Shown here piece by piece: positions 1 to 17,045 of a stretch of DNA of 64,000 nucleotides. Source of the DNA: Archegozetes longisetosus (lineage: Eukaryota > Arthropoda > Arachnida > Sarcoptiformes > Trhypochthoniidae); the NCBI GenBank assembly GCA_018873245.2, contig JAEMBT020000005.1, positions 228,001 through 292,000 of the forward strand, written 5' to 3'. How positions within the stretch are numbered: position 1 is the first letter of the stretch; every line of letters starts with the position of its first letter. Below the pieces are notes generated by a model that saw only the letters and a program-made list of their open reading frames with translations, did no database searches and was not told the DNA's origin. Position numbers and translations under genes: made by a program.

Positions 1-451
1 TATCCAAATATCGATAGCGGTTGCATGAATAGCGATGCAACACTAGATGTGATGTTTAACTATTGATTTGACATAAAGCGAAAATCCTTGAGATCACTTG
101 AAAGACTTGGAAAGTGAAGCACGTGTTCATTCAATGACATCCCGTCTAATATTTCATAAGTTTTGATGACTTGTTCGTTAATTGCCTTCTAGTCTCCAGT
201 ACTAACTCATCTATTATTTATATAAATCGTAAACAAAAAGATCGGCAATTTCTCAGATGAGTTGCAATTTTGGTTAATAGTATTTCAGATTTGACCACTT
301 GCTAAGAGTTCAAATGAAAAATGTCGCTATAAATAGTTTTACATGGGTTTAGGTTAATCAAACATGTTTTATTAAGTGATTGATGAACTAACGTGGATCT
401 GTAGTTCGTTTTATCGTAATTTAAAATAGGTTAACTAAATTGTTATAAAAA
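1..451. other. AT-rich region upstream of ABCC gene
   Basis: No coding exon was recognised. The stretch immediately precedes the first ABCC exon and presumably contains its promoter and 5' UTR, but no specific element can be named. Confidence 0.4.
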
Positions 452-5758
<5,307 letters not shown>

Positions 5759-5773
5759 GATTCTCTGCAATTA

Positions 5774-5779
5774 AATAAA
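5774..5779 (+). promoter_or_regulatory. Polyadenylation signal AATAAA of the ABCC gene
   Basis: A canonical AATAAA lies 15 bases after the TGA of the transporter gene. Confidence 0.6.
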
Positions 5780-7305
5780 TCAACATTTTATTGAATATGG
5801 TTCTTCTCAAACTTCCTTTTCAATGGCCCCATTGAAAGCCAACTTCAGAAACGATCAGATAACGACCAAATCGAACTAAAGTGTCATCTTATAAGAGAAC
5901 GTGGATCTTGTGGTGCGCGCATAGATCTAATTACGAAAAAATCTAGAAATTAATTTGAGGGCTCTCTAAAACTATTTTTGACTTTTAGCAACTAGAGTAA
6001 AGGTGAACCCGAAGTGCATGCGATCCGATCAAAACTTTCAAAAGTTTTGCACCAAATGCATTTCAAATTAAAATTAAACATTTTATTCAAAATTTTATAA
6101 AAGATAATTATCAATAAATTTCATTCACTATTAAATACGTTTCCGGACAATCAATTATTACAATTAATGATGCTCTGTTAACTCGAGCTTGAGCTTCGAG
6201 ATGAGCTTATGATTTAAACTCGAGCTGAATTTTAAAACCTCGAGCTTGAGCTATAAAAATGAAAATAATTGTAAATTTGCAAAAAGTTTTTAAAATAATA
6301 ACTTTAAGCTAATTGTTTTTCAAATGCCATATAAAATGAAATAACTAAGATTTCGTTATCATGTATACCAAAGTGTATATTATGACTCAGACAACTGCAA
6401 CGTATTGCTCCAAACTGAAATTTGAAGCTGAATTTTCATTTGAAATTTGCAATCAGTTTTAAGTTAGAATAATATTTGTACATAAAATTTGCTATTAACT
6501 TAAATTAGAAGCTCTAAAGCTTTGAGGGTCTAAGTTCGAGCTCGATGTGGATCTTTACTCATACTTATTGGACTCAAGAGCACGAACAGATATAATTAAA
6601 AATGCGCGAATAACTGCTATGCAGTGCCGTAACCACATGTAGGGCTAAGGGCCCCACCAGACATTTTCAGTAAACTGCGTGCAAATATGTTTGACTAGTG
6701 AAACAACCGATTAGTTGGCAATCTTTTAAAACCATGAAAAACTGGAATACTTTTCAAACATCTTACTGTAGAAACATCATAAAACCTATTCATTATAAGT
6801 AAAATATCTAGTCTTAGCCCCACCAGAGCTCAAACCTGGTTACGGCACTTCTGCTATACTACGCACAACTTAATGAGAAGCTCGAGCAAAATTGACTAAA
6901 TATTAAAGCATTGAAAATATGCATTTATCGATAAATTACGCGTGAAACACCTTAGCATTTCGTTCCCTTTTTCACATACCGTAATAGTAAACTGTAGTAA
7001 ACAAAAATATACTTGATAGAATAATCCACGCAAACACGTTAATCATTGATCAGTCATGTTTGAAATATTAGTAAACTTTAGAGTGATTCATATATAGGAG
7101 TAAATTTAGAAGCAAACAAACTTCAAACATTTGACACATAACTTAAGAATAAATGCATATGTTCTCATGCTCTACTCATAATTTACTATAATTTATTCGC
7201 ATTATACCCGATCTTCCATTTGATTGAATGTCTGCTTCAGGTCTTTTGCGTCTAAAATGTCCCTTAGGAACGAAAAGTTATAAAAATAAAATAATTTGAT
7301 TTAGG
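5780..7305. other. Intergenic region with a hAT-like MITE
   Basis: No gene was recognised. It contains a GAGCTTGAG/CTCGAGC-rich stretch at about 6180-6260 and the inverted-repeat element at 6622-6850; the rest is AT-rich sequence. Confidence 0.5.
6622..6850. mobile_element. Non-autonomous hAT-like MITE, 229 bp
   Basis: The left end CAGTGCCGTAACCA is answered by TGGTTACGGCACTT at the right end, an imperfect terminal inverted repeat extending into a GGGGCTAAG/CTTAGCCCC-like block. Flanking 8-mers are CTGCTATG (6614-6621) and CTGCTATA (6851-6858), a 7/8 match. Eight-base duplications and CAG-type ends are typical of hAT elements. No coding capacity is seen. Confidence 0.75.
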
Positions 7306-8306
7306 CAATCATTGCCTATTGGATCAAATAAACTGCTTTTCGTATTTATCTATGTTATCGTACTGTGCATCGAAACTTTAGATTGTGACGACTTTGATGC
7401 GATAAACAGTTGCGAGAGGGCAGTCAACAATGTATTGTGTTCAAATTGAAACACAAAATAATAATAAAAGTGTTTTACCAAATCATAAATGTTTACTTAT
7501 TTATTATAATCTTAAGGTTTTGCTTGTGAGTTGACTGATATGCCACTAATAGCTAAAGAGTTAGATGATTACTTAAAATTTGACGGAAACATCCATTACC
7601 ACAATATTGATTAATGTTAATCGATACCAAGTTGAATTATCAATTAAAGTCACATTTCTAACAACTATTTTATTTAATTGAAAGCATCGAAAGTCTGTTT
7701 AATTCAGTTATGTGTTGCTTCAGACGAATGCCATTTATTCCACTTGTCTTCATTTGGTTATACTATTCCTCCATTACTTCAATCATTAATTGTTCACAAA
7801 AATTGTATTAAAGTCGGACTTAATATAGAGAATGATATTTGGAAATTACAGAGAGATTACGGCTTAAGATGCGATCACCTCATTGTTGGTAGAGATAAGT
7901 CAGTCATAGACCTCAACCTTTTGGCCAATCATTGCTTTGGTATTGATTTAAAACTTTATTAATTAATAGTTGTCTGTTAATTGTCTTAAGAGATAAGGGA
8001 GCCTTAAATATACTCTCATTTTAAATTCAAGCATCAGTTTAGTTATATTTTTCAATAGACTTGTTTGCGCTTATTTTGATTAACTATTTCTAATAATTTG
8101 ATGATTAAATTAAAGGGAAGAGCACTCGTTGGAGTCTCGATGGATTGTCAATGTTTTTATTCAACAAAAGAATCAAAAAAGATCTTCGACTCTCCAAATG
8201 GTCAACTAATCCGTTGAGTAAAGATCAACAAAATTACGCGGCAATCGACGCCTTCGCTTCTTATGAACTCTATTATGCGATCAAAGCTAAAGCTAATTCT
8301 TATTAG
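7306..8306 (+). CDS. DEDDy 3'-5' exonuclease, EXD2/WRN-exonuclease-like (5' part uncertain)
   Basis: RNase D/WRN-type exonuclease fold. Two exons are secure: 7685-7939 and 8116-8306, joined phase 1 as HCFG-KSTRWSLDGL. They carry the KVCLIQLC strand, motif II VGLNIENDIWKL with its aspartate, and motif III NYAAIDAF (YxxxD), followed by a TAG at 8304-8306. A likely upstream exon at about 7306-7438 encodes a hydrophobic stretch and DFDAINSCERAVNNVL, resembling the region before motif I in EXD2. The expected motif I (FDxEW, supplying the DxE metal ligands) was not found; the closest reading is FACEL at about 7520-7534, which lacks the aspartate. The gene may be catalytically dead, decayed, or have an exon I could not place. 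It is tail-to-tail with the DRAM-like gene. Confidence 0.7.
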
Positions 8307-8569
8307 TGACTATTTCTAACTTTATTTATTTTTTAAGCAAAACTTTCTGATACATCAAACTTTTATCAGTTTACCAACATTTTTAAAGATAAGTGCACTA
8401 ATCGTTTGAGCACTTTTTAATAACTAAAATATTTTAAACAAACATTTGTAAATATAAATCATTAAAATATAGTGTTCTAAAAACAAAAAAAATATTTGTT
8501 ATTCTTAAGAGAGAGTCTTTGAGATGAGTAAAACAAACGATTTCATTGAATAAGATAATTCGTACATTG

Positions 8570-9254
8570 CTAATGAATTTTATTAGTATCAATACTATTT
8601 TCTATTGTAGAAAATACGAATATAATTTTAAAACTCTTGATTTCACGAAACTCTAATATAAAAGTTGCGTAAAAGGGTCCAAACATACAAAATCCAATCC
8701 ATTCACAAATGGCTGAAATATCCAGACTAAACGATTCTTTAGAGTCAATAATTTTGTTAATTTCAAAGTTTATAAAGTTGTTAATAAAAACATATCCTAA
8801 AAGACACGGAATAATTATCAAAGCAATTGTTATTCGTAAAAATGATATTTTTGTGTAGCCGTTATTATAGGCTATTTTGGATTGTGTAATGATATCACAC
8901 GTCCCAAAAATACAAGTCAAATAAGTTCCGATATTATGAGTTAAATTCATTTCTGAAGAACGAAAATTGCCAATCATTGATAGACCGATAACAGTGATTG
9001 TACCACAAACCAAAGACAGATTATTGAGTGATTCTGTTTTGATCAAAGACGTTTGACCACTTTTCTTATCAATATTACAACTGTTGCATTTCGTACTAAT
9101 CATTTTGTAACGAATGTAAACAGTGGTCGCAACTAAAAGCGATCCCATGTTGAAGAGGTAGGTAAAAATGGCTGATTCTGGTGGTAACACTCCGGTGTCG
9201 CTAATAAGTGGCACTATTTTCATCATATGGTTATTGTATTTTGCGATCGAATAC
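8570..9254 (-). CDS. DRAM-family (damage-regulated autophagy modulator, Frag1/DRAM/Sfk1) membrane protein, 3' exon
   Basis: Multi-pass membrane protein related to DRAM1/DRAM2, lysosomal autophagy modulators in vertebrates. The conserved ISDTG.LPPES motif follows the first membrane segment, then come several hydrophobic helices, and a late SAICEW motif matches the one in DRAM2. The exon probably starts after an AG at 9255-9256, so the reading runs SIAKYNNHMMKIVPLISDTG; an ATG at 9226 is available but would drop the conserved lead-in. The first exon encoding TM1 was not found; it would lie upstream, and a mariner relic sits at 9551-9961 in that direction. The stop is TAG at 8572-8570. Confidence 0.85.
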
Positions 9255-9550
9255 CTATTATTGGAAAAACAAATTTATCGAACCCTTTAAATTGCTTTGA
9301 CAAAAATTAAGATGTGGTAATCATAAATTTCATTTTGAGCTTTTCTCTAATCTATTTAATGTGAATGTATACGAATCACCTGAAGATTTATAGATGGAAT
9401 TAATCGAAATTCAATCTAATAACACCCTTAAAGCCAAATTTTCGAAAATAAATTCAATTGATTTCTATCAATATTTTCAAAATTCCTTTCCTGATAGCTT
9501 TTCAATCATTAAAAACGATTGATTGCAAGTTATAAGTGTGTTTGAAAGTA

Positions 9551-9961
9551 TTAGGGTTTTGCTTATGTAATGCGGTTTTTGTTAGTAAAATTGCACCGGT
9601 TGCCCTAATTCAGGGTTGTCTTCGACACTGAAGTCGTTGTTTGAGAAGCGCGAAAACCATCGCTGACACTGACTCACACTCAGAGCTTTGCGACCATATG
9701 TCCCGAATGTGTTGTGCGGCTTCGGTAGCATTTGATCCCCGATGAAATTCATACAACAAACAATGTCTTATGTGAGTCTTAGTCGGAAACTCTTCAGCCA
9801 TTTTCGACATAATTTATTTAGAGATTATTTGTCAATAATTAGAGTTTAGATATCACTCTTTTGGATGACTTTCCAAAAACATTTGTAAACAATCGATTAC
9901 TGATTCAAAATTGACCTCAAACATAACGTTAAAAAACCGCATTACATAAGCAAAGCCCTAA
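9551..9961. mobile_element. Internally deleted mariner element, 411 bp
   Basis: Terminal inverted repeats of about 30 bp begin TTAGGGTTTTGCTTATGTAA on the left and, read inward from the right, TTAGGGCTTTGCTTATGTAA. Both ends are flanked by TA (9549-9550 and 9962-9963), the mariner target. Inside is only the N-terminal part of a mariner transposase on the minus strand. Confidence 0.9.
9610..9810 (-). pseudogene. Mariner transposase N-terminal fragment
   Basis: The ORF begins MSKMAEEFPTKTHIRHCLLY and continues EFHRGSNATEAAQHI, the paired-like HTH region of mariner transposases. Similarity ends after about 45 residues and the catalytic D,D34D domain is absent, so the element cannot transpose by itself. 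Confidence 0.85.
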
Positions 9962-12660
9962 TACTTATCTTTGTGAACAGCTTTTCTCTCAAATTTAATA
10001 AATCTAAACAAACTGACCAACTTTTGAATGATTGCATGAAAATAAGTTCAGCTAAATGTTTATTGTCCTAATATCGATAAAATTGTATCTGAAGTACAAC
10101 GTCATATATCGACCAGTATTAATAAAAATAAAAACTATCTTAAAAGTTAAAAGCTTGGCCCTTGGCTCAAATCATTTTTCCGAGTTTGCTCTTCAGCCAA
10201 AAATCCAAAAATATGTGGCCAAGCCTGCTATAAGGGGTTAAAACGTTTAATGAGCAAATCCCTCTCAACATATGCTAAACTTTGATCCAATTTATTTAAC
10301 ATTACAATTAGTGCTCAGCATTTTATATTGTGATTAAATTTTAAGTTATGACATTATCTTTAGATTGGTAATCAATAAAAGCTAAAATTCTTGAAACGGA
10401 ACTGAAAGTTTCTTAGATAAAGCAGATTCTAAACATTTTCAAATATTTTAAATTCTATTACTAGAAATCCATTGAAATATGATGTTTGAGAAAAATGAAG
10501 ATCATAAGCATGTAAAGCTTACCCTCTAACTTTTAAGCTGAGTCTCTTGGGGCGCTATATCTAAAAGAATTTTGAAAATTTATTTTCACTATAAAATCCA
10601 GTGCAATAAACTTATAAGATAGTATTTTGCATAGTAATATTTGAATCATAATTGAACATTTAGTGAGGTTTCTTGAAAATCTTCAATGGTTTTCTAGTAA
10701 TAAAATTAATTTGTAAAAAATCTTTAGAATCATTAAGAGAGGTCAGAGATTAAGGTCATAAGCGGAGTCATATATCATTGCCAGCTTATCAATTAATATA
10801 AGGAATTCAAATGAATCCATATTTAGGGACCGAGTTCTATGGGGCCGCGGAACACTACCTAGGCATAATATGTGCAGAAAACTTGCGTAAAACTTTTATA
10901 TGCCTAACTTTTAACCTGAAGTTGTGATCCATAACATCGTGTTCAGCCTTTCAATCATGGCTTAAATCAAAGATAAGCTTAATTGATTTCAGCTATGATC
11001 ATTTATGAGCTTCATTATACTAAATGTTAAAATTTTTGCGCGAATATTCAGAGCTTACCTGTCAGATATTTGTCAATAATAATTCAATTTTGCATTAAGT
11101 TTATGGAATCAAAAATAGATATTAACAGTAAGTCCACAAAATTAAACGAACTAAACATTGAAACCAACAATCCAACGAGTCTTAGGATTAGTAGGGATTA
11201 AGGATTGCCAACAAGACCATTTACGAAAACGTGATTGCATTACTTATTCAGAAATTTTCATTATTTTCTAGTATTTGTCAATTTTTAAGTTTTCATTATG
11301 ATTATCATTAACTTATTGATATAAATTTACTAATTATCATTTAAGAGAAGCTGTAGCACACATCTCATTAATGAAGTATGAACTTGAAAACAAAACATAA
11401 ATTGTGATCAAAAACTATTCGATAGGTCGATTTCAAATCACTATTTGATTGGCATTTATTTTACGCAAATTAATTGTTATTAACTTACAGAACAAATGGA
11501 CCAAAAATGATGAGCAGTGAGAGAAAAAGTGGAATTAAGTATAACTTCGATGACATTATAAGATATCTGTCTAAACGGTTATATTAATTATTAATTACTA
11601 TTTGACAAATATTAATAGAACTAATATTTAATAAAATATTATTATTAGATCAATAGATAGTCTACTATAAATATAATCTTCTAAAATGCGATTGCAGTCA
11701 ACTTTTATTCATTTTTAACACAACCAAAGGAGTTATTACAAGTTACTAGATAACAATATGATGGAAAAATAATTTTTTGTAAGTCAGAAATTGAATGCGT
11801 ACGGGGAAAGTCAAGGTATAAACTTATTGCTAATATTGAGAAAACCGGTATCAAAATTTAGTGAAGCAGTTTTCAATGTATCGTCCCATATAACAGTAGA
11901 AGCTTTAACAAGTGCACAAAGCAATACTTATCATAGAAATTTGTCAGTTAATCTGTTTTGCTTTGGGAACTTTCTTATCTCTGGGATGCTTACTATTGAA
12001 GCTATGGGAAATATGGTTTTATTAAAATTGATTTTTTTCAAAAATTCTCCATTGGACCATATGCTCAAATTTTTACAGGAGATTATTTGATAGTTGAAGT
12101 ATTAGATTTTTAAAAAACCGAAAAACAGTATAACTGCACACACCTTTTTGTTCCTCGTACACGATCAATTGTAATGTTTTTCATGTTAGGCATTGAGCAA
12201 TTTAAAAGAAGATTCAACGCTACAGTGCATTGCATTTGAAATGCTTAACAGTTAAGCCTAGCTGCGTGATGAGCATTCTATAGCATCATATTTTGCCACA
12301 TTTGCAGATCGCAAATATAACGTGATTGCAAACCATCGATTGCAGTTTTAAATGGAGGATAAAAAACTGACTTCCCACTTCTCGCTTCTCTACTTTCTTT
12401 CAAAATTATACAAAGTAAATTCCTTGTTTATATAATAATTACAGCTTCAAATTCTGATTATAGTTACTAAATTCTGGGCTGAACTATAGTGAACGTGGAC
12501 GAGTATGTTCCCAACGTCTTAGGCGTATAAATTATGCATACTTGAACTTGTCTCGACCCTGCGAGTCGATTGAGATCATACTCGAAGTCATCCGAAGTCA
12601 ACACGAAAATTCGACTTTTTTTCGATCTAATGAGTCGAATTTCGAATCGAGCCTCATCTA
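9962..12660. other. Long intergenic region, no recognisable gene
   Basis: AT-rich sequence without convincing coding exons. A 99-codon ORF at 11791-12090 has no ATG start, family motif or splice context. The end of the region (12491-12655) holds a diverged copy of the neighbouring inverted-repeat element. Confidence 0.5.
12491..12655 (+). repeat. Diverged direct copy of the adjacent inverted-repeat element arm
   Basis: GAACGTGGACGAGTATGTTC here parallels AACGTGGGCGAATATGTTC at about 12760, and the following TAAATTAT and TCGAxTxGAATTTCGA-like blocks recur in the same order at 13780-13900. It looks like an older copy of the same repeat family. Confidence 0.5.
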
Positions 12661-14474
12661 ACAAATAGAACATAGCAAACTGAAGACAAATGAAATATAT
12701 GTGACCTTAAGTTCATTTTAATGGTCATTTCCGGAAGAATTTCTTCTAATTTCTTCAACGTGGGCGAATATGTTCCCGATGTACAGTCATTGACAAAATT
12801 CCGGGACTCGGTTTTTGAGCATTCTATACCCCTAAATATGATTCGATTTGAATGAAATTTCTTTGGAGAGACTATGTAAGTTGCGGAAAACTTTTTCACA
12901 GAGTGTCGTATTCCACCTCAAACGGGTTTGTCCATAAATAAAATTCACACAGAATTAACCAATAAATATTTTTGAATTCTGATGAATGGAATCAAAACTA
13001 CTTAAAAAATGATTGAACACGTGTATTTTTGTTTGACTGAAAATCTCCCAACTTCAGAGTTATAGCACATTAAACTCAAAAAATTGAATTTTTAAGTTGA
13101 GTAGAACTTTTCGAATAAGAGCCCAAATATCTTGATATTGGTATCAAATTAAAGCTTTTAAAAAGTTCTTTCTAAAAATCGTTTGCTCAAATATTCAAAT
13201 TCGGTAGATAAAAATTTTGTCAATAAAGTTCATGAAAATAATTAATAGAAAAGATCAAGTTAGTAATAACGAGTTTATATAGGTTGTGCTGAAATCAAAA
13301 TAATCAGTGAAATCAAATAGTAAAGCAAAATTCGCGCTATACATAAAATAAGCCTGACTACAAATACTTGAGCAAATGATTTTTAGAAAGAACTTTTTAA
13401 AAGCTTTAATTTGATACCAATATCAAGATATTTGGGCTCTTATTCGAAAAGTTCTACTCAACTTAAAAATTCAATTTTTTGAGTTTAATGTGCTATAACT
13501 CTGAAGTTGGGAGATTTTCAGTCAAACAAAAATACACGTGTTCAATCATTTTTTAAGTAGTTTTGATTCCATTCATCAGAATTCAAAAATATTTATTGGT
13601 TAATTCTGTGTGAATTTTATTTATGGACAAACCCGTTTGAGGTGGAATACGACACTCTGTGAAAAAGTTTTCCGCAACTCATAGTCTCTCCAAAGAAATT
13701 TCATTCAAATCGAATCATATTTAGGGGTATAGAATGCTCAAAAACCGAGTCCCGGGGTTTTGTCAATGACTGTTCACATAAATTATACATCACCAGAATC
13801 TTCCTGATCATACTAATCGAATCAGCTCACACTCGAGGTCATTAAAGTTATTCAATTCTTTTCGACTTTGAATGTCGAATTTCAAGTTTGACTCTAATAC
13901 GGAGTGTATTTCAATTTTTAAATATATAAGATTAGTCGCTCGAAATAATTTCACATATAATAACTGGGAGATACTGCTTAAAAACTTTTCATGTGGTGTT
14001 ATGTTAGTTCGTAATAAGACTCCTGAAGTCATACAATCATCAAATTGTGGCATATAAGTTCATAAAAAGACTCAGAATCGAATATTATTTCTTACCACTG
14101 TATCACAGGGTTTTCTTTGACATTATATTAGTTTTGTTGAAAAATGCGAATTTAATCTATCAGAAATAATTTAAAGAGATTAATCTTATACATTTTAAAA
14201 TTAGAATACGCTCCGTATTAGAGTCAAACCCGAAATTCGACATTCAAAGTCGAAAATAATTGAATGATATTGAACGAATTTTAATGACCTCGAGTATGAG
14301 CTCATTCGATTAGTATGATCAGAAAGATTTCGGTGATGTATAATTTATGTGTACATCGGGAACATATTCGCCCACATTGAAGAAATTAGGAGAAATTCTT
14401 CTGGAAATGACCATGAAAGTGAACTTAAGGTGATATGTGTTTCATTTGTCTTCAGTTTGCTATGTTCTATTTGT
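12661..14474. mobile_element. TA-flanked inverted-repeat element interrupted by a second element
   Basis: The outer arms start ACAAATAGAACATAGC and end GCTATGTTCTATTTGT, with TA on both sides (12659-12660 and 14475-14476). The left arm is 12661-12782 and resumes at 13775 to about 13920; the matching right arm is about 14200-14474. Without the inserted foldback the element would be about 820 bp. The central loop (about 13921-14199) has no recognisable transposase. Confidence 0.75.
12784..13772. mobile_element. Foldback Tc1/mariner-type MITE nested in the larger element
   Basis: Two nearly identical inverted arms of about 410 bp (12784-13195 and 13362-13772) begin CAGTCATTGACAAAA and surround a spacer of about 166 bp. 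The left flank is TA and the right flank TT. The undisrupted opposite arm of the host element reads GATGTACACATAAA (as reverse complement), showing an empty TA site and therefore insertion at TA with later decay of one copy. No coding capacity is seen. Confidence 0.85.
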
Positions 14475-15955
14475 TATCGATATGGGCGTATTGTATTCAA
14501 GATTGTTAATTTTTATTATTATAAAAAATGAAATTTAAATATATTAAGGAATAAAAATTGTAAACTTTGAGGTGAGAATTTGGAAGTGAAAAGTGGGAAG
14601 TGAGTGAGTTTTTGGTCTCCATAGTTTCGACATATATGAACCAAACTAATTTGCAACTACTATGCCTGAAACGAATGTCTGAAAAAGATAAAATATATAT
14701 ACATGGTGGACATATCAAAACCGAACCCATTGAACATCAAAGCTTTTTTACCCATACTTTTCAAAGAAATGATTTATCAGAAAAGTTCAATATAAGAAAA
14801 GAGCTAATTTGAATCTTTATTAAACATAAATCTAAGATAAGAATGAATAAAAGCATAAACAATGTTCACAACAGTCGAACGTACTGTGTGATCACTATCG
14901 CCACTTTTGCTGAAGAAGTGCTACCTGAAGAAGTGGTTTTAAAAGCTTAACCAAGTCAGCCTGAAACTCCACAGAAATACAAGCAAAACCAATATAAACA
15001 TGATTTCGTTATCATTATCTTTGGACATGGATCAGTTGATGGTGATAATGAAATCATGTTTACACTAATTGTCCTCAAATATTGGATGATTTGAAAATAA
15101 ATATTAAAAAAAGAATTAAAATAATAACTACCGAAAGTTTGGTCAATTTTTCTGAAAGTATGACTCAAAATGTAAGGCTCTGTTTGGAGAATAACGGCGG
15201 ACACGTTCAGCATTTACTATAAATTCAAATAATATGTACATTTTAAACACTTTTATAATTTTTTATGAGCTGATAAAAAGTACATTTTGAGTTAATGCCT
15301 TTTTATTTAAGTTTAAAGTTGACAAGGATCATTACAAAAGTTTTACCTCTGATGACTAAATTCAGTTTTAAAATGTCTACCTTATACTTTCATGTATAGC
15401 ATTTAATTGTAGCATTTATCGACTGTACTGCAGCCTTAAAAATATTCAGAGTTATAATGACTAATATTTTGACTATTACTTATAAGTTCAAATTTGTTAA
15501 CTTGTATGTTTAGAAAATTTTTTACAATGTGGAAGTATACTTAATTAAACTATTAATTCGTATTTTATTAAATCTTATCTATTGATTCAAGTCATTCATA
15601 GTTAAGGTTAAGATTTAATAATTTTGAATGAGTCAATGCTACGCAGGATTTACGGTATAGTCGATTACCTGACATTAATGCTTTACACAAGTATATATCT
15701 CCCATATTTTTCAGACATTTGTTTCAGGCATAGTACAGTGTGCCCACGAGTTAAGTATCAACTTTTAAAAAGCCACACATTAACAAAAGTTTGAAAGGTT
15801 TTAATCTCATCTCTGATATCTCTTATCTATTTTATAACACGCGCATAAAGTTTTATAAACAAAAATATAATATGTATTCAACTTAGGAGAAAATTAATAT
15901 TGTTAGATGGTATAATTATTAGCCCTAATAGTTATGCTTATAAGTTATTAAAATA
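14475..15955. other. Intergenic AT-rich sequence
   Basis: Short ORFs here (14600-14812, 14956-15213) carry no motif or splice context. Nothing else was recognised. Confidence 0.45.
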
Positions 15956-16072
15956 CAGGGTCCGGCATATGTTACGCAAAATTTTAAAAGTTTATTACAA
16001 AGAAATTACAAATGATATCGAATTCAAATAAATTGCATTTTATTCAGAGAAGTATAAAATTTAATGAATTAG

Positions 16073-16215
16073 GTTTTCAAAATGTTTTGCTTCATTAACC
16101 ACTAAATGCTGAAGGCGTTCCTGAAAGGCTTCTCAAGCCTTTTGTCTCATGTCATCTGGGATAGCCGAAATGACTTCTTTTATGCGTTCTTCAAGTGGTT
16201 TCAGATTCTCAATAC
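16073..16215 (-). pseudogene. IS630/mariner-type transposase C-terminal relic
   Basis: The minus strand reads NLKPLEERIKEVISAIPDDM, then an in-frame stop in the next segment, then EAFQERLQHLVVNEAKHFEN. This is the C-terminal helix pattern (LxxRIxxxIxxIPxDxxxxxxxxFxxRLxxxxxxxxxHFE) of IS630-Tc1-mariner transposases. Confidence 0.6.
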
Positions 16216-16568
16216 TTTATATATATATATACACCATATATACAGTCATGAAAAAACCTAAAGTAACAACTAAATTTGACCTAGTTCCTTACTCTTTAGT
16301 TCGATTTTGATTTCAGAATTATTGTTTGTGAGTAATCATGAAAGGAATAATTTTAAAAAAAGTTTCAAAAATTCATTCTGATAAATTTTTTACAACAGAT
16401 ATTTTATAACTCGAAAACTACAAGGCATATTTCGAATTTTTCAGTTCTTTTTTGTAGAGCTGAGAAAATGAGTCCACACGCGTTTCAGGAAATCTTTGAA
16501 AAATTACTCATTGAACCATGGTATTTTGTTAAACATTAACGTCATCAATACAATAGAGTTAAAGTTTG

Positions 16569-16648
16569 AGAAGTTTATAAAATTAAGAGCTTCTGGAAAA
16601 AGTAAAGTAGAAATCAAACGGCGATTAAGTAGGAATAGTATTGATTAA
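16569..16648 (+). pseudogene. Tc1-like transposase HTH fragment
   Basis: The reading KFIKLRASGKSKVEIKRRLS followed by RNSID and a stop resembles the first helix-turn-helix of Tc1 transposases (xxLxxxGxSxxEIxRRLxxS). It is short and lies downstream of a Tc1-like terminus at 16243. Confidence 0.5.
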
Positions 16649-17045
16649 GTTAATATTTAACAAACTACAGCATTTAGTGGTTAATGAATGAAAACATTTT
16701 GAAAACCTAGTTCATTAAATTTTATACTTTTCTGAATAAAATGCAATTTATTTGAATCCGATATCATTTGTAATTTTTTTGTAATAAACTTTTAAAATTT
16801 TGCGTAATATATGCCGCACCCTGTAATAGTTATGCCCTTTTTAATTTTTTGATGTTATGCGGTTTTTAAAAGTTAACACTTATCTCGAGTTTCAAAGTTT
16901 AATTTATTTTTATCCATAACTTTAATTTAATAAATCACAGAATGAAAGCGACTTAACGAAATCAAGTGAAATCTGAAGATCGAATTATGAAAGAGTTGTA
17001 CTTTAATAATATACTTCAAAGATTCTTTAATTTAAGATTTTCCAG

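Larger units (their letters stand above)
15956..16823. mobile_element. Composite Tc1/mariner relic with about 155-bp inverted repeats
   Basis: Ends read CAGGGTCCGGCATATGTTAC and, inverted, CAGGGTGCGGCATATATTAC, both bordered by TA. The arms span about 15956-16113 and 16668-16823. Inside are a minus-strand transposase C-terminal relic overlapping the left arm, and a second Tc1-like end (TA then CAGTCATGAAAAAACC at 16243) with a plus-strand HTH relic, indicating one element inserted into another. Confidence 0.7.

Noticed and set aside
11791..12090. 99-codon ORF
   Set aside because: No ATG start, no domain, no splice context; lies in a transposon-rich gene desert.
16081..16240. Reading the left arm of the composite element as an independent gene
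   Set aside because: The ORF is a stop-interrupted transposase relic duplicated by the inverted repeat.
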